Shown here: positions 7,887-16,823 of the stretch, in pieces
Position numbering within the stretch: position 1 is the first letter of the stretch
How the letters are laid out: each line of letters begins with the position of its first letter
Source: Actinomycetes bacterium
GTDB lineage: Bacteria; Actinomycetota; Actinomycetes; Actinomycetales; Microbacteriaceae
Direction of reading: 5' to 3'
NCBI GenBank assembly: GCA_023431405.1
Contig: JAEYVZ010000046.1
Location: forward strand, 1-54,427
Length of the DNA: 54,427 nt
The notes under the pieces: generated by a model
What the model saw: the letters and a program-made list of their open reading frames with translations, nothing else
Databases searched by the model: none
Told to the model about the DNA's origin: nothing
Program-made: the position numbers and the translations under genes

Positions 7887-9434
7887 ATGCCCGTCCCCTC
7901 CTCTGACGCACCGCTTTCGGAGCCCACCGGCACCGAGCCCGCCCTCCGGGCGTCGCCCCGCGCCGATGGCACGGCCCCGCGGGCCCTCGTGCTCGGCGCC
8001 ACCGGCTACATCGGCGGGCGGCTCGTGCCGCGGCTGCGGGCGGCCGGCTACCGCGTGCGGGTGCTCGTGCGCGACGCGTCACGGCTTCCCGCCTTCTCGT
8101 GGGGTGACGACGTAGAGGTGGTCGAGGGGTCTGCCGACGACCGCCGCGCCGTGCGAGAGGCCGTGCGCGACGTCGACGTGCTGTACTACCTCATCCACTC
8201 GATGGGGCAGGGCAAGGGCTTCGAGGAGGCGGATCTGCGGGCGGCGCAGGTCGTGGCCCGCGAAGCGGTCGCGGCATCCGTCGGACGCATCGTCTACCTC
8301 GGCGGGCTCCATCCACGAGGCGGCGAGCTCAGCCCGCACCTGCGGTCGAGGGTCGCCGTCGGCGAGGAGTTCCTCCGCAGCGGCGTGCCCACGCTCGTGC
8401 TGCAGGCGGGCGTCGTCATCGGCTCCGGCTCGGCATCGTTCGAGATGATCCGGCATCTCACCGAGGTGCTGCCGTACATGCCGGCGCCCCGCTGGGTGCG
8501 CAACCACATCCAGCCCATCGCGGTGCGCGACGTGCTGCATTACCTGCTCGCGGCGGCCCGGGTCGACCCCGAGGTCAATCGCGCCGTCGACATCGGCGGC
8601 CCCGACGTGCTGCGGTACGGGCAGATGATGAACGGATATGCGCTCGCCGCGGGGCTCCGGCAGCGCGCGATCGCCTCGCTCCCCGTGCTCACCCCGGGAC
8701 TCGCATCGCACTGGGTGAATCTGGTCACCCCGGTGCCGAGGGCGATCGCGCGTCCGCTCATCGCCTCGCTCGTTCACGACTGCGTCATGCTCGACCACAG
8801 TGTCGACGACCTCCTCCCGCGCCCTGAGGGCGGCCTCACCTCGTATCGGGATGCCGTCGGCCTCGCCCTCGGCAGGGTGGAAGCCGACATGATCGAGACG
8901 AGCTGGCAGGATGCCGTGATCACCGGCGTCCCCTCCGACCCGCTGCCGAGCGACCCGCAGTGGGCGGGGCGCACGGTGTACACCGACGAGCGCACCGCCC
9001 GCACGACGGCGTCGCCCGACAGGCTCTGGGAGGTCATCTCCGGGATCGGCGGCAGCAGCGGATGGTACTCGGCGCCGGTGCTGTGGGCGCTGCGCGGCTG
9101 GATGGACCGTCTCGTCGGGGGAGTGGGACTCGCCCGCGGACGCCGCAGTCGCACCCGGATCGCCGTCGGCGACGCGATCGACTTCTGGCGCGTCGAGGCC
9201 GTGGAACCCGGAAGGCTCCTGAGGCTCCGCGCCGAGATGCGGGTGCCGGGGCTCGCCTGGCTCGACATGCGCGCCGACCCCGCCCCCGGCGGTGCGACCT
9301 ACCGGCAGCGGGCTGTCTTCTTCCCGCGTGGTCTCGCCGGGCGCCTCTACTGGCTGGCCGTGCTGCCGTTCCACGGATTCATCTTCCGCGGCATGGCCAA
9401 CCGCATCACCGCCGCGGCCGAGTCCGCGTCGTAG
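7887..9434 (+). CDS. NAD(P)-binding SDR protein with DUF2867 domain
   Basis: 515-residue two-part protein. After a 30-residue polar N-terminus, residues about 32-300 form an atypical short-chain dehydrogenase (NAD-dependent epimerase/NmrA type) with the Rossmann motif VLGATGYIGGRL at 35-46. Residues about 360-510 match DUF2867, a START-like lipid-binding fold. This architecture is known in many bacteria as a YbjT-like SDR with DUF2867, but its substrate is unknown. The classical YxxxK active site is not obvious, so it may bind rather than oxidise its ligand. The TAG stop overlaps the -10 box of the next gene. Confidence 0.85.
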   Translation: MPVPSSDAPLSEPTGTEPALRASPRADGTAPRALVLGATGYIGGRLVPRLRAAGYRVRVLVRDASRLPAFSWGDDVEVVEGSADDRRAVREAVRDVDVLYYLIHSMGQGKGFEEADLRAAQVVAREAVAASVGRIVYLGGLHPRGGELSPHLRSRVAVGEEFLRSGVPTLVLQAGVVIGSGSASFEMIRHLTEVLPYMPAPRWVRNHIQPIAVRDVLHYLLAAARVDPEVNRAVDIGGPDVLRYGQMMNGYALAAGLRQRAIASLPVLTPGLASHWVNLVTPVPRAIARPLIASLVHDCVMLDHSVDDLLPRPEGGLTSYRDAVGLALGRVEADMIETSWQDAVITGVPSDPLPSDPQWAGRTVYTDERTARTTASPDRLWEVISGIGGSSGWYSAPVLWALRGWMDRLVGGVGLARGRRSRTRIAVGDAIDFWRVEAVEPGRLLRLRAEMRVPGLAWLDMRADPAPGGATYRQRAVFFPRGLAGRLYWLAVLPFHGFIFRGMANRITAAAESAS

Positions 9435-9437
9435 GCT
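9432..9437 (+). promoter_or_regulatory. Leaderless -10 box overlapping a stop codon
   Basis: TAGGCT lies six bases before the GTG at 9444; its first three bases are the TAG stop of the SDR gene. Initiation here would give a leaderless acetyltransferase mRNA. Confidence 0.5.
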
Positions 9438-9443
9438 TCGACC

Positions 9444-10052
9444 GTGTCCCGCATCCGACCCTTCCGCCCCGGCGACGAATCCGCTCTCGCCGAGATCTGC
9501 CTGCGCACCGCCGATGCCGGCACCGACGCGACGGGCGTCTTCGCCGACGACGACCTCTGGGCGGCGGTGTTCGTCCTGCCGTATGTCGCACGGCATCCCG
9601 ATCTCGCCTTCGTCGTCGAATCCGACGCCGGGGTGCCGGTGGGATACGTCGTCGGAACGCCCGACACTCGCGCATTCGAGGACTGGTTCGCGACCGAGTG
9701 GTGGCCGCGCTTCGCGGCGCGTTGGCCCAAGCCCGATGCGGAGCGCACCCGCCAAGACGGCACCCTCCTCTATGCGTACGGCCGACGCGCCGGTGCAGAG
9801 CCGTACGGCGACGAGTACCCCGCGCATCTCCACATCGACCTGCTGCCCGACGCGCAGGGGCAGGGGTGGGGTCGCCGCCTCATCGACGTCCTCTCCGACG
9901 CGCTTCGGCAACGCGGAGTCCGTGGGCTCCACCTCGTGGCATCCGCGGAGAACACCGGGGCGCTCGCGTTCTACACGCGGCTCGGCTTCACGCCGCTCCC
10001 CTCCCATCCCGGGGTGCAGGCCTTCGCGAGAGACCTCTCCTCGCCGTCGTGA
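9444..10052 (+). CDS. GNAT family N-acetyltransferase
   Basis: 202-residue acetyltransferase. The acetyl-CoA pyrophosphate-binding loop is QGQGWGRRL at residues 138-146 and is followed by the expected helix; the C-terminal ASAENTGALAFYTRLGF segment is the GNAT motif B region. Substrate is unknown: the family acetylates amines on small molecules or proteins. The GTG start is set by a -10 box six bases upstream. The gene converges on cydC, with only ten bases between the two stops. Confidence 0.88.
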   Translation: MSRIRPFRPGDESALAEICLRTADAGTDATGVFADDDLWAAVFVLPYVARHPDLAFVVESDAGVPVGYVVGTPDTRAFEDWFATEWWPRFAARWPKPDAERTRQDGTLLYAYGRRAGAEPYGDEYPAHLHIDLLPDAQGQGWGRRLIDVLSDALRQRGVRGLHLVASAENTGALAFYTRLGFTPLPSHPGVQAFARDLSSPS

Positions 10053-10062
10053 CCTCGAAGCC

Positions 10063-11727
10063 TCAGACGATGCGCCCGCGATCGAGCCGAACGACCCGGT
10101 CGACGAGGCCGTCGGGCACGGCCACGTGCGAGATCAGCACCACCGCCTGATCGGCCGACACCGCCGAGAGCAGGTCGGTGAGCAGCGCATCGGATGCCGC
10201 AGGGTCTACGCCCGCCGTCGGCTCGTCGAGCACGAGCACGTCGAAGCCGTGGAGGAGCGCGCGGGCCAGCGCGAGCCGCTGCGCCTGGCCGCCGGAGACG
10301 AGGGCGCCGCGCTCGCCCACGCGCGCGTCGAGACCACCCCGCTCACGCAGCCACGGGCCGAGGCCGACGCGTTCGAGCACCGCGACGAGGTCGGCGTCGC
10401 TCGACGTGTCGCGGGCGAACAGAAGGTTCTGCCGGATGTCCTCGTCGAACAGCATCGGCTGCTGCTCGCAGAGGCCGACCGTGAGCCGCACGTCGTCGGG
10501 GGAGAGGCTGCGCACGTCGACGCCGCCGATCGCGTAGCTGCCGGTGACGTCGAGGAAGCGTACGAGCGCGTGGGCGAGGGTCGTCTTGCCCGATCCGCTC
10601 GAACCGACCACGAGCAGCCGCTCACCGGGGGCGATGTCGAGGTCGATCTCGTGCAGCGACGGCTCAGCGGCACCCGGCCACGCGACCGACACTCCTCGCA
10701 GGGCGATCCCGGTGCCGAGCGACGGCCCGGCGCCGGTGGGGGGCACCGCGTCTTCGCGCACGATCTCGGCGGGGATGCCGGAGGGCACCGCCTCGGCGAT
10801 GCGGGCGGCCGCTGCGTGCACCTGACGCCACGAGGCGGCGGCGAGGGGGACCGCGGCGAACACCTCGAACACCGCCATCGGCACGAGCACGGCGACCGCG
10901 AAGGCGGGAGCTGTCAGCGTGCCGTCTGCCACAGACGGCGACGCGGTGAGAACGGCGAGGATCGAGGCAGCCCCCGCGAGCAGCGACACGATGGCGGTGC
11001 TCGCCGCCTGAGCTCCGGCGCGGTGGGTGACGGCGCGGCGCAGGCGCGCGTCGGCCTCGGCGATCCGACGCCTGCTGTCGGCTTCCGCACCGTAGGCGAG
11101 CAGCACGTCGAGGCTCCCCAGATGGTCGAGGACCGCGCTCGCCAGCTGTGCCCGAAACGGTGCGATCGCCCTCTCGGCGCGGGAGCCGGCCGCCCAGCCC
11201 CAGGCGACCGCGACGATGCCCGCGGCGATCAGGCACGCGAGGAGCGTGAGGGCGGCGGGCCAGGAGATGAACGCGACCAGCACGACGGCGCCGACCGCCA
11301 CCGCCGCCGACGACACGAGCGGGAGCACCACGCGAAGGGGGAGGTTCTGCAGCTCGTCGACGTCGTCGACGAGCGCCCCCAGCACTGAACCCCGGCCCGT
11401 GCGGCCGAGGCCGTCGGGGGCGAGCGGCACGATACGCCGCACGAGGTCGGTGCGGGAGTCGGCGAGTTGACGGAGGGCGGCGTCGTGGCTCGCGAGCCGC
11501 TCGGTGTACCGGAACACCGCACGGGTGAGGGCGAACAGGCGCACCCCGACGATCGCCGCGGACACGTACATGAGGAGCGGCTGCTCGCTGGCGCGCACGA
11601 TGAGCCACGCGCTGACGGCGAGGAGCGCGACCGCCGAGGCCTCCGACGCGAACGCCGACGCAGCACCGGGGAGGAAGCGGCGCGGGGCGGGCATGGCGCC
11701 GCGGAGGATCTCGCGGGCGGTGGTCAT
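10063..11727 (-). CDS. cydC: Thiol reductant ABC exporter subunit CydC
   Basis: Half of the heterodimeric CydDC exporter, which moves glutathione- or cysteine-type reductants or haem-related compounds and is needed to assemble cytochrome bd. The 554-residue protein has six membrane spans in its first 300 residues and a C-terminal ATPase: Walker A GSSGSGKTT around K381, signature VSGGQAQRLALARA, and Walker B VLVLDEP with D501/E502. It is the last gene of the cyd cluster and overlaps cydD by four bases. The order cydA-cydB-cydD-cydC is the standard actinobacterial arrangement. Confidence 0.93.
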   Translation of the reverse strand: MTTAREILRGAMPAPRRFLPGAASAFASEASAVALLAVSAWLIVRASEQPLLMYVSAAIVGVRLFALTRAVFRYTERLASHDAALRQLADSRTDLVRRIVPLAPDGLGRTGRGSVLGALVDDVDELQNLPLRVVLPLVSSAAVAVGAVVLVAFISWPAALTLLACLIAAGIVAVAWGWAAGSRAERAIAPFRAQLASAVLDHLGSLDVLLAYGAEADSRRRIAEADARLRRAVTHRAGAQAASTAIVSLLAGAASILAVLTASPSVADGTLTAPAFAVAVLVPMAVFEVFAAVPLAAASWRQVHAAAARIAEAVPSGIPAEIVREDAVPPTGAGPSLGTGIALRGVSVAWPGAAEPSLHEIDLDIAPGERLLVVGSSGSGKTTLAHALVRFLDVTGSYAIGGVDVRSLSPDDVRLTVGLCEQQPMLFDEDIRQNLLFARDTSSDADLVAVLERVGLGPWLRERGGLDARVGERGALVSGGQAQRLALARALLHGFDVLVLDEPTAGVDPAASDALLTDLLSAVSADQAVVLISHVAVPDGLVDRVVRLDRGRIV

Positions 11728-13427
11728 GAGCGCACCTCCACGGTGTCGAGGACGACCACGGCATCCGCGATGTCGTGAGCCGAGGCACGGTGCGAGACGA
11801 GCAGCACGGCGGCCCCTTCATCGGCGAGACCTCGCACGGCGCGCCAGAGCGCCGCCTCGGTGACGGGGTCGAGTGCGGCGCTCGGTTCGTCGAGCGCGAC
11901 GACAGGGCCGAGGCCCCGCAGGTGGCGGTGGAAGGCGCGGGCGACGGCCACGCGCTGAGCCTGGCCGCCCGAGAGCCCCGACCCCTGCACGCCCAAGACC
12001 CGTTCGGGGTCGATGTCGGGCGCCTCCGCCAGGGTGAGTGCACGACGCACGAGAGTCTGCGACGCCGCGTCGGGGTCGGGATCGCCGAGGGCGACGTTGT
12101 CGGCGACGGTTCCCGCGATGAGCCCGGGCTGCTGGCCCGCCCAGGCGAGCCAGGTCGACGGGGCGAGCGTCGCGACCGAGGCCCCCGCGAACGACGCCTC
12201 ACCGGTGTATGCGGCCGCCCCGCGCAGTGCGGCGAGAAGGCTCGACTTCCCCGAGCCGCTCGGCCCCGAGATGAGCGTGACGGTGCCGGGTGCCGCGTCG
12301 AACGACACGGCGGGGAGGGTGTGCTCCCCGCGCTGCACGCGCAGGTCGCGCACGCGGAGCACCGCTTCGGCCCCGGCTGCGAGGGGGCTCGCCCCGCCCT
12401 CACCGACGGCCTCGGCAGCCGCCGGGTCGGCGGACGCCTCCCGCGCGCGGGCGGCGTCGAGCACCGAGAAGACGTCGTCGGTGGCGGCGACCCCCTCGGC
12501 CGCCGCGTGGAACTGCACCCCCACCTGTCGCAGCGGCAGATACGCCTCCGGAGCCAGGAGCAGCACGAAAAGGCCGATCACGAGGGCCAGCGACCCGTCC
12601 ATCAGCCGGAATCCGATCGACACCGCCACGATCGCGACGGCGATCGAAGAGAGGAGCTCGAGGGCGAAGCCCGACAGGAACGACACCTTCAGCACGCGCA
12701 TCGTCTCGCGCCGGTAGGTGTGGGTGACCGTGCGGATCGAGCTGACGGCGCGATGCTGGCGACCGAAGATCTTCAGGGTGGCAAGGCCCTGCACCGTGTC
12801 GGAGAAGCGTGCGGCGAGGCGCCCGAGGGTCTGCCACTGCTTCTGCTGCACCGCACGCGTCGCGAGTCCGATGAGCGCCATGAAGAGGGGGATGAGCGGG
12901 ATGGTCAGCACCACCGTGAGCCCCGACAGCCAGTCCTGCCACCACATGACCGCGATGATCACCGGCGTCGCGATGATCGTCTGCACCAGCTGCGGCAGGT
13001 ACCGCGCGAAGTACGCGTCGAGGGCCTCGAGCCCCCGGCCCGCCGTCACGGCCAGGCGCGCGCTGTTGTGAGCGGCGAGCCACTCGGGTCCGAGCACGCC
13101 GACCGCCGTCACGAGGCGCTCGCGCAGCTGCATCTGCACGCGAGCGGCCGCCCGCGCCGACACGGCATCGCGGGCCCAGATGAGCAGCGCCCGGAGCGCC
13201 ACGACGCCTGCCAGCAACACGAGGGTCGTGCGGAGGTCTGCCCCGGCGACGGCATCCGTGATGGCGCGGGTCAGCAGCCACGCGAAGGCGATGATGACGA
13301 GCGTCTGGCCGGTGCTGATCGCCGCCGCCGCGACGAAATAGCCGCGGGATGCCGTGGCGTAGCGCAGGAGTCGCGGGTCGACGGGTCTGCTGCGCCGAGG
13401 CGCGGCATCCTGCTCCGTCACTGCCAT
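11724..13427 (-). CDS. cydD: Thiol reductant ABC exporter subunit CydD
   Basis: Partner of CydC, 567 residues: a membrane domain with about six spans in residues 20-320, then an ATPase with Walker A SGPSGSGKSS around K394, signature LSGGQAQRVAVARA and Walker B VVALDEP at D513/E514. The EALDAYFARYLPQL stretch in the membrane domain is characteristic of CydD. It is separated from cydB by 106 bases that hold a large hairpin, whereas its stop overlaps the cydC start, so cydDC may be set at a different level from cydAB within one transcript. Confidence 0.93.
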   Translation of the reverse strand: MAVTEQDAAPRRSRPVDPRLLRYATASRGYFVAAAAISTGQTLVIIAFAWLLTRAITDAVAGADLRTTLVLLAGVVALRALLIWARDAVSARAAARVQMQLRERLVTAVGVLGPEWLAAHNSARLAVTAGRGLEALDAYFARYLPQLVQTIIATPVIIAVMWWQDWLSGLTVVLTIPLIPLFMALIGLATRAVQQKQWQTLGRLAARFSDTVQGLATLKIFGRQHRAVSSIRTVTHTYRRETMRVLKVSFLSGFALELLSSIAVAIVAVSIGFRLMDGSLALVIGLFVLLLAPEAYLPLRQVGVQFHAAAEGVAATDDVFSVLDAARAREASADPAAAEAVGEGGASPLAAGAEAVLRVRDLRVQRGEHTLPAVSFDAAPGTVTLISGPSGSGKSSLLAALRGAAAYTGEASFAGASVATLAPSTWLAWAGQQPGLIAGTVADNVALGDPDPDAASQTLVRRALTLAEAPDIDPERVLGVQGSGLSGGQAQRVAVARAFHRHLRGLGPVVALDEPSAALDPVTEAALWRAVRGLADEGAAVLLVSHRASAHDIADAVVVLDTVEVRS

Positions 13428-13448
13428 GCTTCGATCCTGCCTTACCGT

Positions 13449-13500
13449 GACGCCCGCTCGTCCCTCCGCGCCGGATCGGCGGGAGGGGCGAACGGGCGTC
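13449..13500 (-). other. Large intercistronic hairpin between cydB and cydD
   Basis: Arms of 19 bases at 13449-13467 and 13482-13500 pair with two differences (one is a G-U wobble in the minus-strand RNA), and the loop itself folds (CGCCG-GAT-CGGCG). No T run follows. It may be a partial terminator, an RNA-stabilising or a processing site; the sequence does not decide which. Confidence 0.7.
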
Positions 13501-13533
13501 GTCGGCCGGTGCGCGTGGTGCGCGTCGGGGTGT

Positions 13534-14568
13534 CTAGTGGGCTGCTGCCGCGTCGGCCGTCTCGATGACCGACCGGGTGACGCGCTTGCGGAAGACCCAG
13601 TACGTCCATCCCTGGTAGAGCAGCACCATGGGCAGGAAGATGAGGGCCGCCCAGCTCATGATCTGCAGCGTCAGCTCGGTGCTGGAGGCGTTGGCGATCG
13701 TGAGGCTGTCGTCGATGTTCGTCGACGACGGCATCACGAACGGGAACAGCGCGAGCCACAGCGTCAGCACCGCGAACACGATGGTCACGGCGCCGGCGGC
13801 GAAGGCGCGGCCGTCGCGGTCGACCCAGTTGAACGCGACCGAGGCGAGGAGCGAGACGGCGGCGATGACACCGCACGCGATGACCAGCCACAGCAGCGGC
13901 GCCTCGCGGACCGCGGCGATCATGACCGTCCAGATGACCGTTCCCGCTGCCAGCAGCACGGTGGGCAGGGCGAGCTTCTTGCCGAGCAGCTGGGCGTCGT
14001 GATGCACCTGGCCGTCGGTCTTGAGCCCCACGAAGTACACGCCGTGAAGGAAGAACAGCATGAGGGTGGTGGCACCGACCCACAGGCCGTAGGGGTTCAG
14101 CAGGGTGAGGAGCGACCCGGTGAACTCGTGGTCGGGGCCGATCGGCACGCCCTGCACGATGTTGCCGACGGCGACGCCCCAGAGGAAGGCGGGCACTGCC
14201 GAGCCGACGACGATCATGGTGTCGAAGCGGCGCTTCCACTGCAGCGAATCGCGCTGGTGGCGGTATTCGAACGACACTCCGCGGGCGATGAGCGCGAGGA
14301 GGATCAGCAGCAGCGCCAGGTAGAAGCCGCTGAAGAGGGTCGCGTACCACTCGGGGAAGGCGGCGAACAGGCACGCGCCGGCGACGATCACCCAGGTCTC
14401 GTTGAGGTCCCAGACGGGGCCGATCGTGTTGATGACCTGGCGGCGCGAGACTTCGTCCTTGCCGAGGAAGGGGAGCGACATCCCGACGCCGAAGTCGAAG
14501 CCGTCGAGCACGAAGTAGCCGACGAACAGCACTCCGACGATGAAGAACCAGAGGTAGGCGAGATCCAT
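13534..14568 (-). CDS. cydB: Cytochrome bd oxidase subunit II
   Basis: 344-residue subunit II of the cytochrome bd quinol oxidase, almost entirely membrane-spanning (eight or nine segments). The N-terminus with YLWFFIVGVLFVGYFVLDGF and the GVGMSLPFLGKDEVSRR loop are typical CydB signatures. It packs against CydA and stabilises the haem-bearing complex in the plasma membrane. It starts nine bases after the cydA stop, so the pair is cotranslated. The next gene in the unit is cydD, after a large hairpin. Confidence 0.95.
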   Translation of the reverse strand: MDLAYLWFFIVGVLFVGYFVLDGFDFGVGMSLPFLGKDEVSRRQVINTIGPVWDLNETWVIVAGACLFAAFPEWYATLFSGFYLALLLILLALIARGVSFEYRHQRDSLQWKRRFDTMIVVGSAVPAFLWGVAVGNIVQGVPIGPDHEFTGSLLTLLNPYGLWVGATTLMLFFLHGVYFVGLKTDGQVHHDAQLLGKKLALPTVLLAAGTVIWTVMIAAVREAPLLWLVIACGVIAAVSLLASVAFNWVDRDGRAFAAGAVTIVFAVLTLWLALFPFVMPSSTNIDDSLTIANASSTELTLQIMSWAALIFLPMVLLYQGWTYWVFRKRVTRSVIETADAAAAH

Positions 14569-14577
14569 GACGTGCTC

Positions 14578-16023
14578 CTAGTAGACCGTCGTCGGGGTCT
14601 GTTCGATGGACAGCTCGGAGGGCTGCGGGTCGTCGGGGCCGGGGAGGGGCTCGGGGCCGGTCTTGACGGTCTTGACGATGAGCCCGAACTCCACCACCGC
14701 GAGGATCAGGTAGATCAGCGTGAAGGCGACGAGCGAGACGAGCACGGTCCACCCGGGCACGCTCGGAGAGACGCCGTCTTCGGTGAGCATGAGACCGAAT
14801 ACGATCCAGGGCTGGCGGCCCATCTCGGTGAAGATCCAGCCCACGAGGATGCCGAGCAGCGCGAGCGGCGCCTGCCAGATGGCGACCTTCCACATCCAGT
14901 CGGCGACGGGGCGGGTGGCCTTCTTGCGCGTGACCCAGAGGCCCACGACGGCGACGAGCGCGGCGAGGCCGCCGAAGCCCATCATCCATCGGAACGACCA
15001 GTAGGTGATCCAGAGGATGGGCGCGAAGTTGCCGTCGACCTGGTCGGCGAACTGCGGGAACATCTCCTGCGTGTAGAGCATGTTGAGGTCGTTGATGCCT
15101 TCGACGCAGCCGTCGAGCGTGTGGGTCGACAGGAAGGCGAGCAGGTAGGGCACGCGCAGCGACCAGACTTCCGCGGTGCCGTCAGGGGTGCCGATCGAGA
15201 ACAGCGAGAAGGAGGCGTCGGCGCCGCACGCGGAATCGAACATCGCCTCGGCGGCAGCCATCTTCATCGGCTGCGTCTCGACCATCACGAGGCCCAGCTG
15301 GTCGCCGGAGAGCGCGACGCCGACGAAGGCGAGCACCATGGTCCACAGGCCGAGCTTCAGCGCGGGACGCATCGTCTCGTCGTGCTGACGGCGGCGCAGG
15401 TGCCACGCGGCGGCGGCGATCATGACGCCGGCGGCGAACATCAGGGCAGAGAAGATCGTGTGCGGGAACTGCGTGAGGGCGACCGGGTTCAGCAGCACGG
15501 CCCCGAAGTCGGCCATCTCGGCGCGGTGGCCCTCGGTCGACATCTTGTAGCCGACGGGGTTCTGCATGAACGCGTTGGCCGCGAGGATGAAGTAGGCCGA
15601 CAGCCACGTGCCGAACACGGTGATCCAGATCGTGGCGAGGTGGATGCCGCGGGGCAGGCGGTTCCAGCCGAAGATCCACAGCCCGATGAAGGTGGCTTCG
15701 AAGAAGAACGCCATGAGGCCTTCGAACGCGAGCGGTGCGCCGAACACGTCGCCGACGAAGCGGCTGTACGACGACCAGTTCATGCCGAACTGGAACTCCT
15801 GCACGATGCCGGTGACGATCCCCATCGCGAAGTTGATGAGGAAGATCTTGCCGAAGAAGCGCGTGAGGTGGAGCCACTTCACGTCCGCCGTGCGATACCA
15901 CATCGTCTGGAAGATCGCGACGAACAGCGACATCCCGAGGGTCAGCGGAACGAAGATGAAGTGGTAGAGCGTCGTGAGACCGAACTGCCATCGGGCCAGG
16001 AGCAGGGGGTCCAGGAAGTCCAT
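14578..16023 (-). CDS. cydA: Cytochrome bd oxidase subunit I
   Basis: Catalytic subunit of the high-affinity quinol:oxygen oxidase. The 481-residue protein shows the conserved haem-ligand region at H21 (LYHFIFVPLTLG), the acidic pair in FEGLMAFFFEATF near residues 99-107, the haem b558 histidine region TQFPHTIFSA near 187, and the GRQPW motif beyond the quinol loop. Its length indicates the short Q-loop form. It oxidises menaquinol, the usual actinobacterial quinone, at low oxygen and resists nitric oxide and peroxide. It heads the cyd unit, downstream of a cysteine-containing regulator and catalase on the same strand. Confidence 0.96.
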   Translation of the reverse strand: MDFLDPLLLARWQFGLTTLYHFIFVPLTLGMSLFVAIFQTMWYRTADVKWLHLTRFFGKIFLINFAMGIVTGIVQEFQFGMNWSSYSRFVGDVFGAPLAFEGLMAFFFEATFIGLWIFGWNRLPRGIHLATIWITVFGTWLSAYFILAANAFMQNPVGYKMSTEGHRAEMADFGAVLLNPVALTQFPHTIFSALMFAAGVMIAAAAWHLRRRQHDETMRPALKLGLWTMVLAFVGVALSGDQLGLVMVETQPMKMAAAEAMFDSACGADASFSLFSIGTPDGTAEVWSLRVPYLLAFLSTHTLDGCVEGINDLNMLYTQEMFPQFADQVDGNFAPILWITYWSFRWMMGFGGLAALVAVVGLWVTRKKATRPVADWMWKVAIWQAPLALLGILVGWIFTEMGRQPWIVFGLMLTEDGVSPSVPGWTVLVSLVAFTLIYLILAVVEFGLIVKTVKTGPEPLPGPDDPQPSELSIEQTPTTVY

Positions 16024-16123
16024 TGCGGACGCCTTTCTTCGCGTGTCTTCTTGTGGAAGTGACGGTACTGACGCGACCGTTCGCGATTCGGCTGTCGAGC
16101 CGTGAAAAAGACCAGTGGGTGGA

Positions 16124-16762
16124 TCAGCCCGCGGATGCGGCGTGGGTGAGCTGCACGACGCACTCCCGCGGGTCGCAGGACGGGCGCATGCCCTCGACCG
16201 ACAGGGGACCGCCGGCCTCGGTGAGCACGCTCTGCATGAGCCCGATGTGGACCTGGCAGAGCACGGAGCGGTGTGCGGCCTGGGCCTCGGCCTGGGCGCA
16301 CGGGGTGAGGTCGACGGTCAGTGCCTTCTCGTCGACGAGGGGGTCGAAACCGGCGTCGAGCAGGTCGTCGACGAGGGCGTCGACCTGGTGGAGTGCGGCC
16401 TGCTCGAGGTGGGGGGTCGCACCGGGCAGCACCCGGCGCATGAGGTCGCCGCGTGCTGCGGACTCCTTGACCTTGCGCCGCTGCACTTCGCTGGATGCCG
16501 TCATCCCGTCGGCGGCGCTGTAGAGCACGCGCGGGCGTCCGCGGGTCGTGCGTCGCTCGGTCTCGGCGACGATGTAGCCGTCGTCGATCAGACGCTGCAG
16601 GTGCTCGCGCACCGTGTTGGGGTGGAGTTCGGTGGCCGCGACGAGTTCGCTGATCGTGCGCTGCGGCTGGTCTTGGATGAGATGCAGCAGCTGTACGCGA
16701 GAGTAGCTGGAGATGGCGCTGTAGCCCGCCGGGCGGCCTGTGGTCATACCACTATTATTCAC
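16124..16762 (-). CDS. Winged-helix regulator with C-terminal Cys cluster
   Basis: 212-residue DNA-binding protein. Residues about 15-80 form a winged helix-turn-helix (ISELVAATELHPNTVREHL as helices 2-3 and a GRPRVLYSA wing). The only four cysteines, C155, C169, C196 and C201, sit in the C-terminal domain (spacing 13, 26 and 4), a layout that recalls the iron-sulfur regulators of the SufR type. It lies 100 bases upstream of cydA and just after catalase, on their strand, so control of cytochrome bd or catalase by redox state or oxygen is inferred. The start is GTG at 16762; an in-frame ATG at 16747 preceded by AATAAT is the alternative. Confidence 0.82.
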   Translation of the reverse strand: MNNSGMTTGRPAGYSAISSYSRVQLLHLIQDQPQRTISELVAATELHPNTVREHLQRLIDDGYIVAETERRTTRGRPRVLYSAADGMTASSEVQRRKVKESAARGDLMRRVLPGATPHLEQAALHQVDALVDDLLDAGFDPLVDEKALTVDLTPCAQAEAQAAHRSVLCQVHIGLMQSVLTEAGGPLSVEGMRPSCDPRECVVQLTHAASAG

Positions 16763-16781
16763 GGTTCCCGTCAGAAAGGAA

Positions 16782-16813
16782 ACGGCCCTCCGCGCGGGTG
16801 CGCGAAGGGCCGT
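16782..16813 (-). terminator. katA terminator
   Basis: Eight-base arms ACGGCCCT/AGGGCCGT around a GC-rich 16-base loop lie eleven bases after the katA stop; in the minus-strand RNA a U-rich stretch (TTTCCTTT) follows. This separates katA from the regulator gene. Confidence 0.75.
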
Positions 16814-16823
16814 CGGAGCCTGC

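Noticed and set aside
7777..8115. A small gene beginning in the 24-bp repeats
   Set aside because: It has no ribosome site, overlaps the well-supported SDR gene in another frame, and its start is only repeat-derived VFRALRAE units.
13426..16062. An 878-codon plus-strand open frame across cydB and cydA
   Set aside because: It is antisense to two clear membrane-protein genes and its translation is low-complexity His/Arg/Asp-rich sequence, as expected from a high-GC opposite strand.
16762..16823. Regulator and catalase as one operon
   Set aside because: A terminator hairpin with a U-rich tail lies between them; only readthrough would join them.
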